Assembly: GCA_016713535.1 (NCBI GenBank)
Contig: JADJOY010000008.1
Location: 248,001 to 312,000, forward strand
Source of the DNA: JADJOY01 sp016713535 [NCBI: Deltaproteobacteria bacterium]
Lineage (GTDB): Bacteria > JADJOY01
Length of the DNA: 64,000 bases
Direction of reading: 5' to 3'
Shown piece by piece: positions 28,768-39,574 of the stretch (the stretch's first letter is position 1; every line of letters begins with the position of its first letter). The notes beneath the pieces are model-generated. The model was not told the DNA's origin. It did no database searches and saw nothing but the letters and a program-made list of their open reading frames with translations. The position numbers and the translations under genes were made by a program.

Positions 28768-31700
28768 GTGCCGCGTCGAGACGATTTGAAGTCGGTGTTG
28801 ATCCTGGGCTCGGGGCCGATCGTGATCGGACAGGCGTGCGAGTTCGACTACTCGGGCACGCAGGCCGTGAAGGCGATCCGCGAGGAGGGCATCCGCGTGA
28901 TCCTCCTCAACTCGAACCCGGCCACGATCATGACCGATCCGGAGTTCGCGGATCGGACCTACATCGAGCCGCTCACCCCCGAGGTGGTGGACCGCATCCT
29001 CGAGGTCGAGCGCCCCACGGCGCTCCTGCCGACGCTCGGTGGCCAGACGGCGCTCAACCTCGCGATCGCGGTGGCCAAGCAGGGGATCCTCGAGAAGCAC
29101 GGAGTGCAGCTCATCGGCGCCACGGTCGAGGTGATCGAGAAGGCCGAGGACCGCCAGCTCTTCAAGGAGGCCATGGCCAAGATCGGCCTCGAGGTGCCGA
29201 AGAGCCGCTACGTGACGAGCCTCGACGACGCCCGCGCCGCCATCGACGAGCTCGGCTTCCCCATGATCATCCGGCCGTCGTTCACCCTCGGCGGCAGCGG
29301 CGGCTCGATCGCGTTCAACCGCGAGGAGCTCGACCGGCTGGTGAGCTGGGGGCTGAGCGCGAGCCCGGTGCACTCGGTGCTGGTCGAGGAGTCGGTCCTC
29401 GGCTGGAAGGAGTTCGAGCTCGAGGTGATGCGCGACAAGATGGACAACGTCGTCATCGTGTGCTCGATCGAGAACTTCGATCCGATGGGAGTGCACACCG
29501 GCGACTCCATCACCGTCGCGCCCGCGCAGACGCTCACCGACAAGGAGTACCAGGGGTTGCGCGACGCCTCGATACGCATCATCCGCGAGATCGGTGTCGA
29601 GACCGGCGGCTCGAACATCCAGTTCGCGGTCTCGCCCGAGGATGGGCGGGTGGTGGTGATCGAGATGAACCCGCGCGTGTCGCGCTCGTCGGCGCTCGCC
29701 TCCAAGGCCACCGGGTTCCCGATCGCGAAGATCGCGGCGAAGCTCGCCATCGGCTACACGCTCGACGAGATCACCAACGACATCACGCGCGAGACGCCGG
29801 CTTGCTTCGAGCCGACGATCGACTACGTCGTCACCAAGATCCCGCGGTTCACGTTCGAGAAGTTCCCCGGCGCCAAGCCCGACCTCGGCCCGCAGATGAA
29901 GTCGGTGGGCGAGGCGATGGCGATGGGGCGCACGTTCAAGGAGTCGCTCTCGAAGGCGGTACAGTCGCTCGAGATCGGACGCCTCGCGCTCACCGGACCC
30001 GACGACTCGCCGATCGATCTCGAGACGCGCCTGCGCGAGCCGCAGGCGGACCGGCTGTGGGCGGTCGCACGTGCCATGGCCGAGGGCATGACCGTCGAGC
30101 GCGTCCACGAGCTCACCGCGATCGACCCGTGGTTCCTCGATCAGATGCGCGACGTGGTGCTCGCGGAGAGCGCCCTCGCACCGGCCTCGTCGGGCGGCGG
30201 AGCCGAGCTGCTCGACGAGCCGCGGCTACGCGCGTGGAAGAAGCTCGGGATCTCGGACGCCGTGATCGGGCAGCGCATGGGGATCGACCCGCTCGAGGTG
30301 CGAGCGCGTCGCAAGGAGCTCGGCGTCGAAGCCACGTTCCTGCGCGTCGACACCTGCGCCGCCGAGTTCGAGGCACACACTCCCTACCTCTACTCGACCT
30401 ACGAGGACGCCTGCGATTCGGCGCCGACCGACGCGAAGAAGGTCGTGATCCTGGGCGGTGGCCCGAACCGGATCGGGCAGGGGATCGAGTTCGACTACTG
30501 CTGCGTGCACGCCGCATTCGCCCTGAAGGAGCACGGGTTCGAGACCATCATGGTCAACTGCAATCCTGAGACCGTCAGCACCGACTACGACACTTCGGAC
30601 CGCCTGTACTTCGAACCGCTGACGTTCGAGCACGTCATGAACATCGTCGATCGGGAGAAGCCGATCGGCGTCATCGTCCAGTTCGGCGGACAGACACCGC
30701 TTCGGCTGTCCGTGGCGCTCGAGAAGGCGGGAGTCCCGATCGTCGGCACCTCGCCCGACTCGATCGATCGCGCGGAGGACCGCGAGCGGTTCCATGGGCT
30801 GCTCGATCGTCTCGGTCTCGACCAGCCGCCGGGCGCGACCGCACGCTCGCGCGACGAGGCGCTCGCGGTCGCCGACAAGCTCGGCTATCCGGTGCTGGTG
30901 CGGCCGTCGTACGTGCTCGGCGGGCGGGCGATGACGATCGTCTACGAGCGCCGCAACCTGGAGCGCTACATCCAGGAGGCGATCCGGGTCGCGCCCGAGC
31001 ACCCGGTGCTCATCGACCGGTTCCTGGAGGACGCGATCGAGGTGGACGTCGACGCGATCTGCGACGGTCACGACGTGTTCGTCGCGGGTGTGCTCGAGCA
31101 CATCGAGCACGCGGGCGTGCACTCGGGCGACAGCGCCATGTGTTTGCCGCCGCACTCGCTCGCTCCGGCGATCGTGGCGGAGATCGAGCGCCAGACGAAG
31201 GCGATGGCCCTCGAGCTCGGCGTGCGCGGCCTGATGAACGTCCAGTACGCGATCCAGGGTGAGCGGATCTACATCCTCGAGGTGAACCCGCGCGCGTCAC
31301 GCACCGTGCCGTTCGTGAGCAAGGCGATCGGTATCCCGCTCGCCAAGGTGGCGGCGCGGATCATGCTCGGCCGGACGCTGGCCGACCAGGGGATCTCGAC
31401 GCGCCCGGCGCTGCGGCACGCGTTCGTGAAGGAGTCGGTGTTCCCGTTCGTGAAGTTCCCGGGAGTCGACACCCTCCTCGGACCGGAGATGCGCTCGACC
31501 GGAGAGGTGATGGGGATCGACGAGACCTTTCCGCTCGCCTTCGCCAAGGCACAGCTCGCCGCCGGCAGCCTGCTGCCGCGATCCGGTACGGTGTTCATCA
31601 GCGTTCGCGACGAGGACAAGAAGGAGCTGGTGCCGACCGCGCGCAAGCTCGCGGCGCTCGGCTTCCGCATCATCGCCACCGGCGGCACCCAGCAGTACCT

Positions 31701-32004
31701 GAACGAACACGGAGTGGCTGCGGAGCGAGTCAACAAGGTGAAGGAGGCCCGCCCGCACGTGGTCGACGCGATCCTCGACGGACGGGTCGATCTGGTCATC
31801 AACACGCCCCAGGGCGGTCAGTCCCTGGTGGACAGTTTCTCGATTCGGCGCACCGCGCTCGAGCGAGGGATCCCGCTGGTCACGAACCTGACCGCGGCCC
31901 ACGCCACGGCGGATGCGATCGAGGCGCTTTCGAAGGGCGCGCACCACGTCATCGCGTTGCAGGATCTGCACGCGGAGCTGCGCGGCGCGCGCACCGGAGG
32001 TTGA
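28768..32004 (+). CDS. carB: Carbamoyl-phosphate synthase large subunit
   Basis: A 1078-residue protein with two ATP-grasp halves and a C-terminal MGS-like allosteric domain. It starts [20 protein letters not shown] from GTG 28768, preceded by GAGGAG. The second half opens [20 protein letters not shown], and the C-terminal domain (about 935-1078) contains [14 protein letters not shown]. That domain binds UMP/ornithine-type effectors in E. coli. Normal length. A 98-bp gap from carA holds nothing else. Its stop is 4 bp before greA. Confidence 0.96.
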   Translation: MPRRDDLKSVLILGSGPIVIGQACEFDYSGTQAVKAIREEGIRVILLNSNPATIMTDPEFADRTYIEPLTPEVVDRILEVERPTALLPTLGGQTALNLAIAVAKQGILEKHGVQLIGATVEVIEKAEDRQLFKEAMAKIGLEVPKSRYVTSLDDARAAIDELGFPMIIRPSFTLGGSGGSIAFNREELDRLVSWGLSASPVHSVLVEESVLGWKEFELEVMRDKMDNVVIVCSIENFDPMGVHTGDSITVAPAQTLTDKEYQGLRDASIRIIREIGVETGGSNIQFAVSPEDGRVVVIEMNPRVSRSSALASKATGFPIAKIAAKLAIGYTLDEITNDITRETPACFEPTIDYVVTKIPRFTFEKFPGAKPDLGPQMKSVGEAMAMGRTFKESLSKAVQSLEIGRLALTGPDDSPIDLETRLREPQADRLWAVARAMAEGMTVERVHELTAIDPWFLDQMRDVVLAESALAPASSGGGAELLDEPRLRAWKKLGISDAVIGQRMGIDPLEVRARRKELGVEATFLRVDTCAAEFEAHTPYLYSTYEDACDSAPTDAKKVVILGGGPNRIGQGIEFDYCCVHAAFALKEHGFETIMVNCNPETVSTDYDTSDRLYFEPLTFEHVMNIVDREKPIGVIVQFGGQTPLRLSVALEKAGVPIVGTSPDSIDRAEDRERFHGLLDRLGLDQPPGATARSRDEALAVADKLGYPVLVRPSYVLGGRAMTIVYERRNLERYIQEAIRVAPEHPVLIDRFLEDAIEVDVDAICDGHDVFVAGVLEHIEHAGVHSGDSAMCLPPHSLAPAIVAEIERQTKAMALELGVRGLMNVQYAIQGERIYILEVNPRASRTVPFVSKAIGIPLAKVAARIMLGRTLADQGISTRPALRHAFVKESVFPFVKFPGVDTLLGPEMRSTGEVMGIDETFPLAFAKAQLAAGSLLPRSGTVFISVRDEDKKELVPTARKLAALGFRIIATGGTQQYLNEHGVAAERVNKVKEARPHVVDAILDGRVDLVINTPQGGQSLVDSFSIRRTALERGIPLVTNLTAAHATADAIEALSKGAHHVIALQDLHAELRGARTGG

Positions 32005-32008
32005 GGGA

Positions 32009-32488
32009 ATGGGAGAGGGAAAAGTTCCGATGACGCCTGAGGGCCACGAGGCCATCAAGCGGGAGATCCAGCGGCTGAAATCGGAGGAGCGCCCGCGGAT
32101 CATCCTCGCCATCGAGGAGGCGCGCGGTCACGGCGATCTCTCCGAGAACGCCGAGTACGACGCGGCCAAGGATCGCCAGGGCTTCATCGAGGCGAAGCTG
32201 CGAGACCTCGAGGACAAGCTCGCGCGTGCCGAGGTGATCGATCCCACCCGGCACAAGGGGGATCGCGTGGTGTTCGGTGCGACCGTCCACCTCGAGGACA
32301 TGGCGAGCGGCGATCGCGTCACCTACCGGATCGTCGGCGAGGACGAGGCCGACCTGGCGATCGGCAAGATCTCGGTCACCTCGCCGGTGGCGCGCGCGCT
32401 GATCGGCTCCGAGGAGGGCGACGAGGTGACGGTTCGCGTGCCGTCGGGTCTGCGGAAGCTCGGCATCCTCAAGGTCGAATACGTGTGA
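32009..32488 (+). CDS. greA: Transcription elongation factor GreA
   Basis: A 159-residue Gre factor. The N-terminal coiled coil carries the acidic tip LSENAEYDAAKDRQG, which reaches the polymerase active site to stimulate cleavage of backtracked RNA. The C-terminal FKBP-like domain ends SGLRKLGILKVEYV. Start ATG at 32009 has GGAGG 8 nt upstream; ATG 32030 is an alternative. It follows carB by 4 bp, an arrangement that ties a transcription factor to the pyr operon message. Confidence 0.95.
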   Translation: MGEGKVPMTPEGHEAIKREIQRLKSEERPRIILAIEEARGHGDLSENAEYDAAKDRQGFIEAKLRDLEDKLARAEVIDPTRHKGDRVVFGATVHLEDMASGDRVTYRIVGEDEADLAIGKISVTSPVARALIGSEEGDEVTVRVPSGLRKLGILKVEYV

Positions 32489-32549
32489 AGCCGATTTCGG
32501 CAGGTCGCCCTGGCGTCTCTCTCGCCACCGCTGGCCCGGGGGCGTTCCC

Positions 32550-32578
32550 TTGAAGCGCGCGCGAGCGTGAAATAGCTT
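32550..32578 (+). promoter_or_regulatory. Candidate promoter for the aminotransferase-hom operon
   Basis: TTGAAG (32550-32555), a 17-nt spacer and TAGCTT (32573-32578) in the 174-bp gap after greA. The rest of that gap contains a GACCGGT repeat pair and no gene. The ATAGCTT string is shared with the candidate promoter at 61354. Confidence 0.35.
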
Positions 32579-32662
32579 GGCGGCCAGTTTGGCCCGAGGA
32601 TCCGGCACCGGTCGCGACGTGTGCGACCGGTGTGTCGTTTCCAGGGACGCACGAGGAGCCCG

Positions 32663-33885
32663 ATGAGCGATTTTCCCCGTATCGATCGACTGCCACCGTA
32701 CGTCTTCGCCGAGGTCAACGACCTCAAGATGAAGGCGCGCCGGCGGGGCGAGGACATCATCGACCTGGGCATGGGCAACCCGGACCAGCCCACGCCTCAG
32801 CACATCGTCGACAAGCTCATCGAAGCCGCCGCCAAGGGTCGAAACAATCGCTATTCGGTGTCGCGCGGGATCCCCAACCTACGCCGCGCCATCGCCGAGC
32901 ACTACGAGGAGCATTACGGGGTCCAGATCGACGCGGAGACCGAAGCCATCGCCACGATGGGCGCGAAGGAAGGCCTCTTCCACCTGATCCTGGCCGGCAC
33001 CGGGCCGGGGGACGCAGTGCTGGTGCCCACGCCCAACTACCCGATTCACAGCTACGCCGCCGTGATCGCCGGCGCGGAGCTGCTGACGGTGCCGCTCCTC
33101 GGGGCGAAGACGACTTCTTCGACCGGCTCCGCAGCGCCTTCGAGCGCCACTGGCCGCGGCCGAAGTTCATGATCCTGTCGTTTCCGAACAACCCGACCAC
33201 CCAGGTCGTGGACCTCGACTTCTTCGAGCGCGTCGTGCGCTTCGCGACCGACCAGAAGACCTGGGTCATCCACGACTTCGCGTACGCGGACCTCGCGTTC
33301 GATGGCTTCCAACCGCCGAGCTTCCTGCAGGTCCCCGGGGCCAAGAAGGTTGGGGTCGAGTTCTACTCGTTGTCGAAGAGCTTCAACATGCCGGGCTGGC
33401 GCGTCGCGTTCTGCCTCGGCAACAAGGACCTGGTCGGCGTCCTCGGCCGCCTCAAGAGCTACATCGACTACGGCATCTACCAGCCGGTGCAGATCGCCGC
33501 GACGGTGGCGCTGCGCGGCCCCAAGGAGTGCATGACGGAGATCAACGAGCTCTACCGTCACCGCCGTGACGTCCTGATCCAGGGGCTCGCGCGCGCTGGC
33601 TGGGCGGTCGAGCCCCCCAGGGCGACGATGTTCGTGTGGGCGCCGATCCCGCCCCAGTACAAGGCGCTCGGTAGCGTCGAGTTCGCGAAGCTCCTGCTGC
33701 GCGAAGCGAAGGTGGCGGTCTCGCCGGGCGTGGGCTTCGGCCCGGACGGCGAGGGCTTCGTACGCTTCGCCCTCGTCGAGAACGACCAGCGTACACGTCA
33801 AGCGATGCGCAGCATCCGCGCGATGTTCCAGGGCACCGGCGCGGCGGAGAGCGACACACCGATGGCTGCGGAGGTGCATGCATGA
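32663..33885 (+). CDS. Class I/II aminotransferase, alanine/aspartate type (one frameshift in this assembly)
   Basis: A fold-type I PLP aminotransferase of about 407 residues. It starts [20 protein letters not shown] after GAGGAG and has [11 protein letters not shown], the substrate-loop SFPNNPTTQ and the PLP lysine in [15 protein letters not shown]. The frame breaks in a G4 run (33101-33104). One added G gives [14 protein letters not shown] and the second half continues intact. It overlaps hom by ATGA, so it probably serves amino-group transfer in aspartate-family or alanine metabolism. Homologues are called alanine transaminase or LL-DAP aminotransferase; I cannot separate these. Confidence 0.85.
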
Positions 33886-35183
33886 CCACGCTGGGCGTGG
33901 GAGTGCTGGGGTTCGGGACGGTTGGCGCGGGCGTCGTCAAGCTGATCCAGGGCGTGCCGAGCTGATCCGGGGACGTACGGGGATCGACGTGCGGCTGCGG
34001 TGGGTCGCGGATCCGGACACCAGGCGCAAGCGCGAAGTCGAGGCTCGTCGACGCGCCACACCTGGCGAGCGCGGAGGACCGCCTCGCGGATCCGGACGTG
34101 CACGTGGTGGTCGAGCTGATCGGCGGGATCGAGCCCGCCCGGACGCTGATCCTCAAGGCGATCGCGGCCGGAAAGCACGTCGTGACCGCCAACAAGGCCC
34201 TGCTCTCGCGCCACGGCGCCGAGATCTTCGCGGCGGCGCGGGCGCGTGGCGTGCGGGTCTCCTACGAAGCGTCGGTGGCGGGAGGCATTCCCATCCTGCG
34301 CTCGATCCGCGACGGCTTCACCGCCAACCGCGTCACCGCCGTCTACGGCATCATCAACGGGACCGCCAACTACATCCTCACTCGCATGGACGAGGAGGGT
34401 GAGGAGTTCACGAACGTGCTGCGCGACGCGCAGCGCCTCGGCTACGCGGAGGCCGATCCCACCTACGACGTCGATGGACTCGATGCCGCCCACAAGCTGG
34501 TGCTGCTCGTGCACCTTGCGCTCGATCGCTGGATCGCCCTCGACGACTTTTACATCGAGGGCATTCGCTCCATCTCGCCCATCGACATCCACTACGCGCG
34601 CGAATTCGGGCTCAGGATCAAGCTGCTCGCGATCGCGAAGGAGACGCCGACCGGCATCGAGGCGCGCGTCCATCCCACGATGGTGCCGAGCCGCCACCTG
34701 CTCGCCGACGTACGCGGAAACTTCAACGCGGTGTTCGTCGCCGGCGATGCGGTCGGTCCGACGCTCCACACCGGCCAGGGCGCCGGCATGATGCCGACGG
34801 CGAGCGCCGTGCTCGGCGACATCCTCGACGTGGTCCGCCTCGCCTCCCCGCGCGCCGACTCGGAGGGCATCTGCCGCGAGCAGCGCGGCGCGGTGGTGCC
34901 GTTCGGCGATCTCGTGGTGCCGTACTACTTGCGTTTTTCGGTGCTGGATCGCCCCGGCGTTCTGAGCAGGATCTACGGCCTCCTGGGCGAGCACGACATC
35001 TCGATCGCATCGGTGATGCAGCCCGAGCGCAAGCATGGCCAGCCGGTGCCGATCGTGATGCGGACGCACGACGCGCGCGAGCGCAACGTGCGGGCCGCAT
35101 TCGACGCGATCCGGAGGTTCGACTTCGTGACCGAGCCCCCGCACCTCATCCGCATCGAGATGGCCCTGGGAGGCGAATCGTGA
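33882..35183 (+). CDS. hom: Homoserine dehydrogenase (two frameshifts in this assembly)
   Basis: Makes homoserine from aspartate semialdehyde, the branch to threonine and methionine. The N-terminus has the nucleotide motif [15 protein letters not shown], the middle [18 protein letters not shown] and [15 protein letters not shown], and the C-terminus an ACT domain ([20 protein letters not shown]) for amino acid feedback. The frame breaks at GGG 33950-33952 (one G missing) and near 34043 (an extra G, or two bases missing). Between them the reading [20 protein letters not shown] is family-like. About 433 residues after correction. ATGA overlaps on both sides. Confidence 0.87.
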
Positions 35184-36159
35184 GGCGCACGCTCGCGCTC
35201 GAGTTGGTGCACGCCACCGAGTCGGCGGCGATCGCCGCTGCGCGGCGGATGGGGCGGGGTGAGGAGCGCGCCACGTTCCTGGCCGCCGCAGACGCCATGC
35301 GGGCTGCGCTCGAGGCGGCCCGGTTGGAGGGGCGCTGCATCATCGGGCCCGCGGAGGCAGACGTTCCCCACGAGGTGGCGCTGGGCGCGGCGTCGGGCGG
35401 CGACCCGGCCGGAGCCGGTGACGGTCGGCTCGATCTCACCGCCATCCCGCTCGAGGGAACGGGTGCGTGCGCGGCAGGCGATCCCAATGCGCTGAGCGTG
35501 CTGGTTGCCACGCGTGCAGGCGACACCCGGCGCGTCCCGCCCGTGTATATGGACAAGATCGCCGTCGGCCCCGGTGCCGTCGGAGTCGTCGACATCGACG
35601 CGCCACCCGCCGACAACCTCGCCAAGATCGCCCGCGCGCTGGGGACCAAAGTGGGGAGCTCACGGTCGCGATCCTCGATCGCCCCCGGCACCGCGAGCTG
35701 ATCCGGAAGGTGCGCGAGTGCGGCGCGCGCATCCGCCTGATCAAGGACGGCGACGTGAGCGCAGCCCTCGCCACACTCATCCCCACTTCCGGTCTCGACG
35801 TGCTGATGGGCGTCGGCGGAGCTCTGCAGGGGATGATCGCCGCTACCGCGCTGCGCTGTGGCGGTGGCGACGTTCAGGCTCGGCTGGTGCTCGCCAATGC
35901 GGACGACCGCCACGCCGCGGAGGTGGCCGGCTTCGCCGCCGACGGCATCCTCACCCTCGATAGCTTCTCGTCGGGCGACGCGATCGTGGCCGCGACCGGC
36001 GTCACGTTCGGCGACTCGCTGCGAGGTGTGCGGTTCCGGCGGGGCCGAGCCGTCACGCACTCGATGGTCGTGCGGGCCCAGACCGGGACGCTGCGGTTCA
36101 TCGAGTCCCACGTCCGGATGGACGTCCTCGAGCGCAACGAGACGAGCCCGGGCCCCTGA
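35180..36159 (+). CDS. glpX: GlpX-like (class II FBPase fold) protein with most catalytic acids replaced (one frameshift)
   Basis: About 327 residues aligning end to end with class II fructose-1,6-bisphosphatase. Conserved are LALELVHATESAAIAAAR, PPVYMDKIAVGPGAVGVVDI, ILDRPRHRELI and IRLIKDGDVSAALAT. Against E. coli GlpX (numbering from memory), metal/catalytic residues are changed: D33 to Leu, E57 to Pro (IGPAEAD for IGEGE), D85 to Ile (AIPLEGT for DPxEGT) and E213 to Gln (GGALQG for GGAPEG). Only E88 and the YMDK tyrosine remain. It is therefore probably not an FBPase; a true class I enzyme is at 56189. The frame breaks at G4 35653-35656. It overlaps hom (ATGA-like GTGA). Confidence 0.8.
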
Positions 36160-36236
36160 ACGGGCTTTCGACGCCCCACCGGCACCGGGGATTTCGCCGA
36201 AACGCCCACGAATTCGGGCGGCTGCAAACGGAATGC

Positions 36237-36264
36237 TTGCGGCCCAGGAAGGCGTCGGGATAAA
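36237..36264 (+). promoter_or_regulatory. Candidate promoter for the J-domain gene
   Basis: TTGCGG (36237-36242), a 16-nt spacer and GATAAA (36259-36264), 35 nt before the ATG at 36300 within the 140-bp gap after the GlpX-like gene. The consensus match is moderate; no heat-shock CIRCE element is seen. Confidence 0.35.
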
Positions 36265-36299
36265 GTCGACCGTCTACTCGGCTGAGTTTCCCCCTCTGC

Positions 36300-37574
36300 A
36301 TGGTCATCACCTGTCCGAACTGCAACGCTCGTTTCCGGATCGACTCCTCCGGGATCAAGCTCGAGCGCTTCAAGGTTCGCTGCCCGAAGTGCGCCGACGG
36401 TATCGTGGTGGAGAACCCGCCCGAGGTCGACGTGCCGGTGTCTCTCGAGGCCGAGCCGCCGCCTGCATCCGCCGCCGACTTCCCCGGCGCTCGACCCGCG
36501 CCGAGCAACGCTGCGACATCATTGGATTCTGAGCCGGACACCTCGACGCTCGGCGGGCTCGGATCGGAACGCCCGACCGACGCGGTCCCCGAGGCGCAGG
36601 ACGCCCTCGAAACCGACGGCGCGCAGACCGCGGCGTTGCGATCGAGCTGGGACGACGAGCCGCGTACCGAGGACCTGGTCGCATCGCTGACGCAGGCCAT
36701 CGAAGGCTCGGGTGCCGGCCCAGGCGGAGAGACGCTCCGCATCGCGTCTCGCAAGCGCGACGGTCCGACCGGTACGCCCAAGGTCGAGGCCGAGGAGCGC
36801 ACTCGCGAGGTCAAGGACACCATCGATAGCGTGCGCGTCGAGCTCTCCGAGCGGTTCGACGAGCTGATGCGACACAACTACTTCGAGCTCCTCGGCGTCT
36901 CGAAGGAGGCCTCGCAGGACGAGGTCAAGGGCGCGTACTTCAAGCTCGCCAAGAAGTACCACCCCGATCGTTACGTGTCGCAGTTCTCCGATGAGGAGAT
37001 GCGGCGCCTGCGCGAGGTGTCGTCCCGGCTCAACCTGGCCTTCAACGAGCTGCGTGACCCCGATCGCCACAAGCAGTACGTGCTCAAGATCACCCAGCCG
37101 GAGCGCTACGAGAAGCAGCAGAGCGCCAACCGGGTGATGGAAGCCATGATGCAGTACGAGAAGGGCAAAGTGCTCTTCAACAAGCAGAACTACGGCGAAG
37201 CACTCAAGTGCTTCGAGTGGGCCGTGGAGCTGCACACCACCGAGGCCGAATACCATTACATGGTCGGACAGGCCTGTCTGCGTGGCAGCGCCGGGGTGAA
37301 GCCCGACTTCGAGCGCATCCTCGCCGCGCTCGAGAAGGCGGCCGAGATCCAGCCGTCGACCGCCAAGTACCACCTCGGTCTCGGCTACTACTGGAAGCTT
37401 CGGGGCGAGAGCAAGCGCGCGATGCGCTACTTCAAGAACGTGAAGGAGCTCGATCCGAAGAACCACGAGGCGATTCGCGAGATCAAGCTCTACCTCGACC
37501 GGAAGCGAAAGGCCGAGGAGCGCGAATCGGCGTCGGGTAAGCTCAAGAAGTTGTTCGGGGCGAGCAAGAAGTAG
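36300..37574 (+). CDS. Zinc-ribbon / J-domain / TPR protein
   Basis: A 424-residue DnaJ-class III protein. An N-terminal MJ0042-type zinc ribbon has Cys 5, 8, 28 and 31 (CPNC and CPKC). It is followed by about 150 Pro/Glu-rich disordered residues, a J domain near 195-260 with the HPD tripeptide (KKYHPDRY, about 221), and C-terminal TPR-like helices (KVLFNKQNYGEALKCFEWAV, then AEYHYMVGQACLR). The J domain stimulates the ATPase of the DnaK encoded 87 bp downstream. The missing G/F and client-binding domains mean the TPR part probably picks the partner. This architecture is typical of deltaproteobacterial-type genomes. Confidence 0.88.
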   Translation: MVITCPNCNARFRIDSSGIKLERFKVRCPKCADGIVVENPPEVDVPVSLEAEPPPASAADFPGARPAPSNAATSLDSEPDTSTLGGLGSERPTDAVPEAQDALETDGAQTAALRSSWDDEPRTEDLVASLTQAIEGSGAGPGGETLRIASRKRDGPTGTPKVEAEERTREVKDTIDSVRVELSERFDELMRHNYFELLGVSKEASQDEVKGAYFKLAKKYHPDRYVSQFSDEEMRRLREVSSRLNLAFNELRDPDRHKQYVLKITQPERYEKQQSANRVMEAMMQYEKGKVLFNKQNYGEALKCFEWAVELHTTEAEYHYMVGQACLRGSAGVKPDFERILAALEKAAEIQPSTAKYHLGLGYYWKLRGESKRAMRYFKNVKELDPKNHEAIREIKLYLDRKRKAEERESASGKLKKLFGASKK

Positions 37575-37661
37575 CATCCAGGATCGGGCTGCGCTCCACG
37601 CTCGCGGCGTGGTCCGCGGAAGTGCTCGACGGCGTTCCGCGCTGGGAGAAAAGGGCAGGGG

Positions 37662-39454
37662 ATGTCCAAAGTCATCGGCATCGACCTCGGTACCACGAAC
37701 TCCGTCGTGGCGCTCGTCGAACACGACGAAGTGAAGATCCTTCCCAACTCCGAGGGGCAGCGCGTCACGCCCTCGGTGGTCGCCATCACCGACACGGGGG
37801 ATCGCCTCATCGGCGAGCTCGCCAAGCGGCAGGCGATCACCAACTCTCGCAACACCGTCTCCGCGGTGAAGCGGTTCATCGGTCGCTCGTTCGCCTCCAA
37901 CGAGGCCGAACGCGCGCGCGCCTACGCCCCGTACGAGGTGCGGCGCGCCGAGAACGGCGACGTCCGGATCGTGCTCCAGGACGTGGAGTACAGCCCCGAA
38001 GAGATCTCGGCGATGATCCTGATGAAGCTCAAGGCGGCCGCCGAGGAGTACCTCGGCGAGGAGGTCACCGACGCGGTGATCACCGTACCCGCCTACTTCG
38101 ACGACCGACAACGCCAGTCCACGAAGGACTCCGGCAAGATCGCGGGACTCAACGTCCTCCGCATCATCAACGAGCCGACCGCCGCCGCGCTCGCCTACGG
38201 CATCCAGAAGAAGTCGAAGGAAACCGTCGCGGTCTACGACCTCGGCGGTGGCACGTTCGATATCTCGATCCTCGAGCTCTCGGAAGGGGTCTTCGAGGTC
38301 AAGGCCACCCGTGGCGACACGTACCTCGGGGGCGAGGATTTCGACCGGCGGGTGATGGACTGGATGATGCGTCGCTTCCAGGAGGACACCGGCATCGAGT
38401 TGGCAGGCGATCCGGTGGTGCTCCAGCGCCTCAAGGAGGCCGCCGAGCGCGCCAAGATCGAGCTCTCGACGGTGGTCGAGACGACCATCAACCTGCCGTT
38501 CATCGCCGCTGACGAGTCGGGCCCGCGCCACCTCGAGTACCTGCTGACGCGCGCCGAGTTCGACAACCTGGTGCGTGATCTCGTCGAGCAGACGCTGGTA
38601 CCGTGTCAGCAGTGCCTCGAAGACGCCGGGCTCACCGTCGACGACATCGACAGTCTGGCCCTCGTCGGCGGTCAGACCCGTACCCCGCAGGTCCAGGAGG
38701 CGGTGAAGGAGTTCTTCCAGCGGGTGCCGCTCAAGGGAATCAATCCCGACGAGGTCGTCGCCGCGGGCGCGGCGATCCAGGGCGGAGTCATCCGAGGTGC
38801 CGTCGAGGACACCGTGCTCCTCGACGTGATCCCACTCTCGCTCGGTGTCGAGACCTTCGGTGGCGTCTTCACGAAGGTGATCGAGCGCAACACCACGATC
38901 CCCACGCGGGTGTCGCGGCTCTTCTCGACGGCGGAAGACAACCAGGATTTCGTCCGCGTCCACATCCTCCAAGGCGAGCGCGAGATGGCCAGCACAACCG
39001 CTCGCTCGGCATCTTCGAGCTCTACGGCATCCCGCCCCAGCCCCGTGGCGTGCCGCAGATCGAGGTGATCTTCGAGGTCGATCACAACGGCATCCTGGGC
39101 GTCACGGCGCGCGACCGTGGAACCGGGCGCCAGCACGCCATCCGCATCTCGGGCGCTTCGGGCCTCACCAACGACGACATCAGCAAGATGGTGCAGGACG
39201 CCGAGAACTACCGCGAAGCCGATGCCGAGCGGCGCGAGCGCGCCCGCGTGCGCAACTCGATCTCGAACCTCGTCTACCAGTGCCAGCGGACGCTCGCCGA
39301 GCGCCGCGACGAGCTCGACGGTGAGAAGCGCGGCCAGCTCGAGGACGCGGTGCGCGAGCTCGAGTCGGTGCGTGACGATCCGGACGCGCCGATCGAGGTG
39401 CTCATCCGACGCCGCGACCAGATCCTCGACGTCATCCGCGACGCGATGAACTGA
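37662..39454 (+). CDS. dnaK: Hsp70/DnaK chaperone, short form (one frameshift in this assembly)
   Basis: An Hsp70 of about 597 residues. The ATPase domain has [47 protein letters not shown] and [14 protein letters not shown]. The substrate-binding domain has [18 protein letters not shown]. The lid is about 95 residues and stops at VIRDAMN, without the usual disordered tail, so it is 30-40 residues shorter than housekeeping DnaK. The frame breaks near 38993; one added base yields the standard MASDNRSLG. Paired with the upstream J-TPR protein it is likely a dedicated second Hsp70 rather than the main one (inference). Confidence 0.88.
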
Positions 39455-39481
39455 GCGGTTCGCGCTCGTCGCGCGAACCGC
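39455..39481 (+). terminator. Hairpin directly after dnaK
   Basis: GCGGTTCGCGC (39455-39465) and GCGCGAACCGC (39471-39481) form a perfect 11-bp stem with a TCGTC loop, beginning at the base after the stop codon. No U-tract. Likely ends the J-protein/dnaK transcript. Confidence 0.7.
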
Positions 39482-39500
39482 CCGACCTTCGAACCGCCCT

Positions 39501-39526
39501 CGGGCCACCTGAGTCGAGGTGGCCCG
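39501..39526 (+). terminator. Second hairpin between dnaK and the enoyl-CoA hydratase gene
   Basis: CGGGCCACCT (39501-39510) pairs perfectly with AGGTGGCCCG (39517-39526) around GAGTCG. Together with the preceding hairpin it forms a tandem terminator in the 120-bp gap. Confidence 0.65.
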
Positions 39527-39574
39527 TCTGGCGGCGCTGTGCCAGCTTGGTTGCTCACCTCTGGAGGAACCGCC

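Noticed and set aside
28627-30108. Long open frame antisense to carB (and similar long antisense frames opposite icmF and dnaK)
   Set aside because: High-GC genomes leave antisense frames open by chance. Their products are Arg/Ala/His-rich with no family motif, while the sense frames encode known enzymes.
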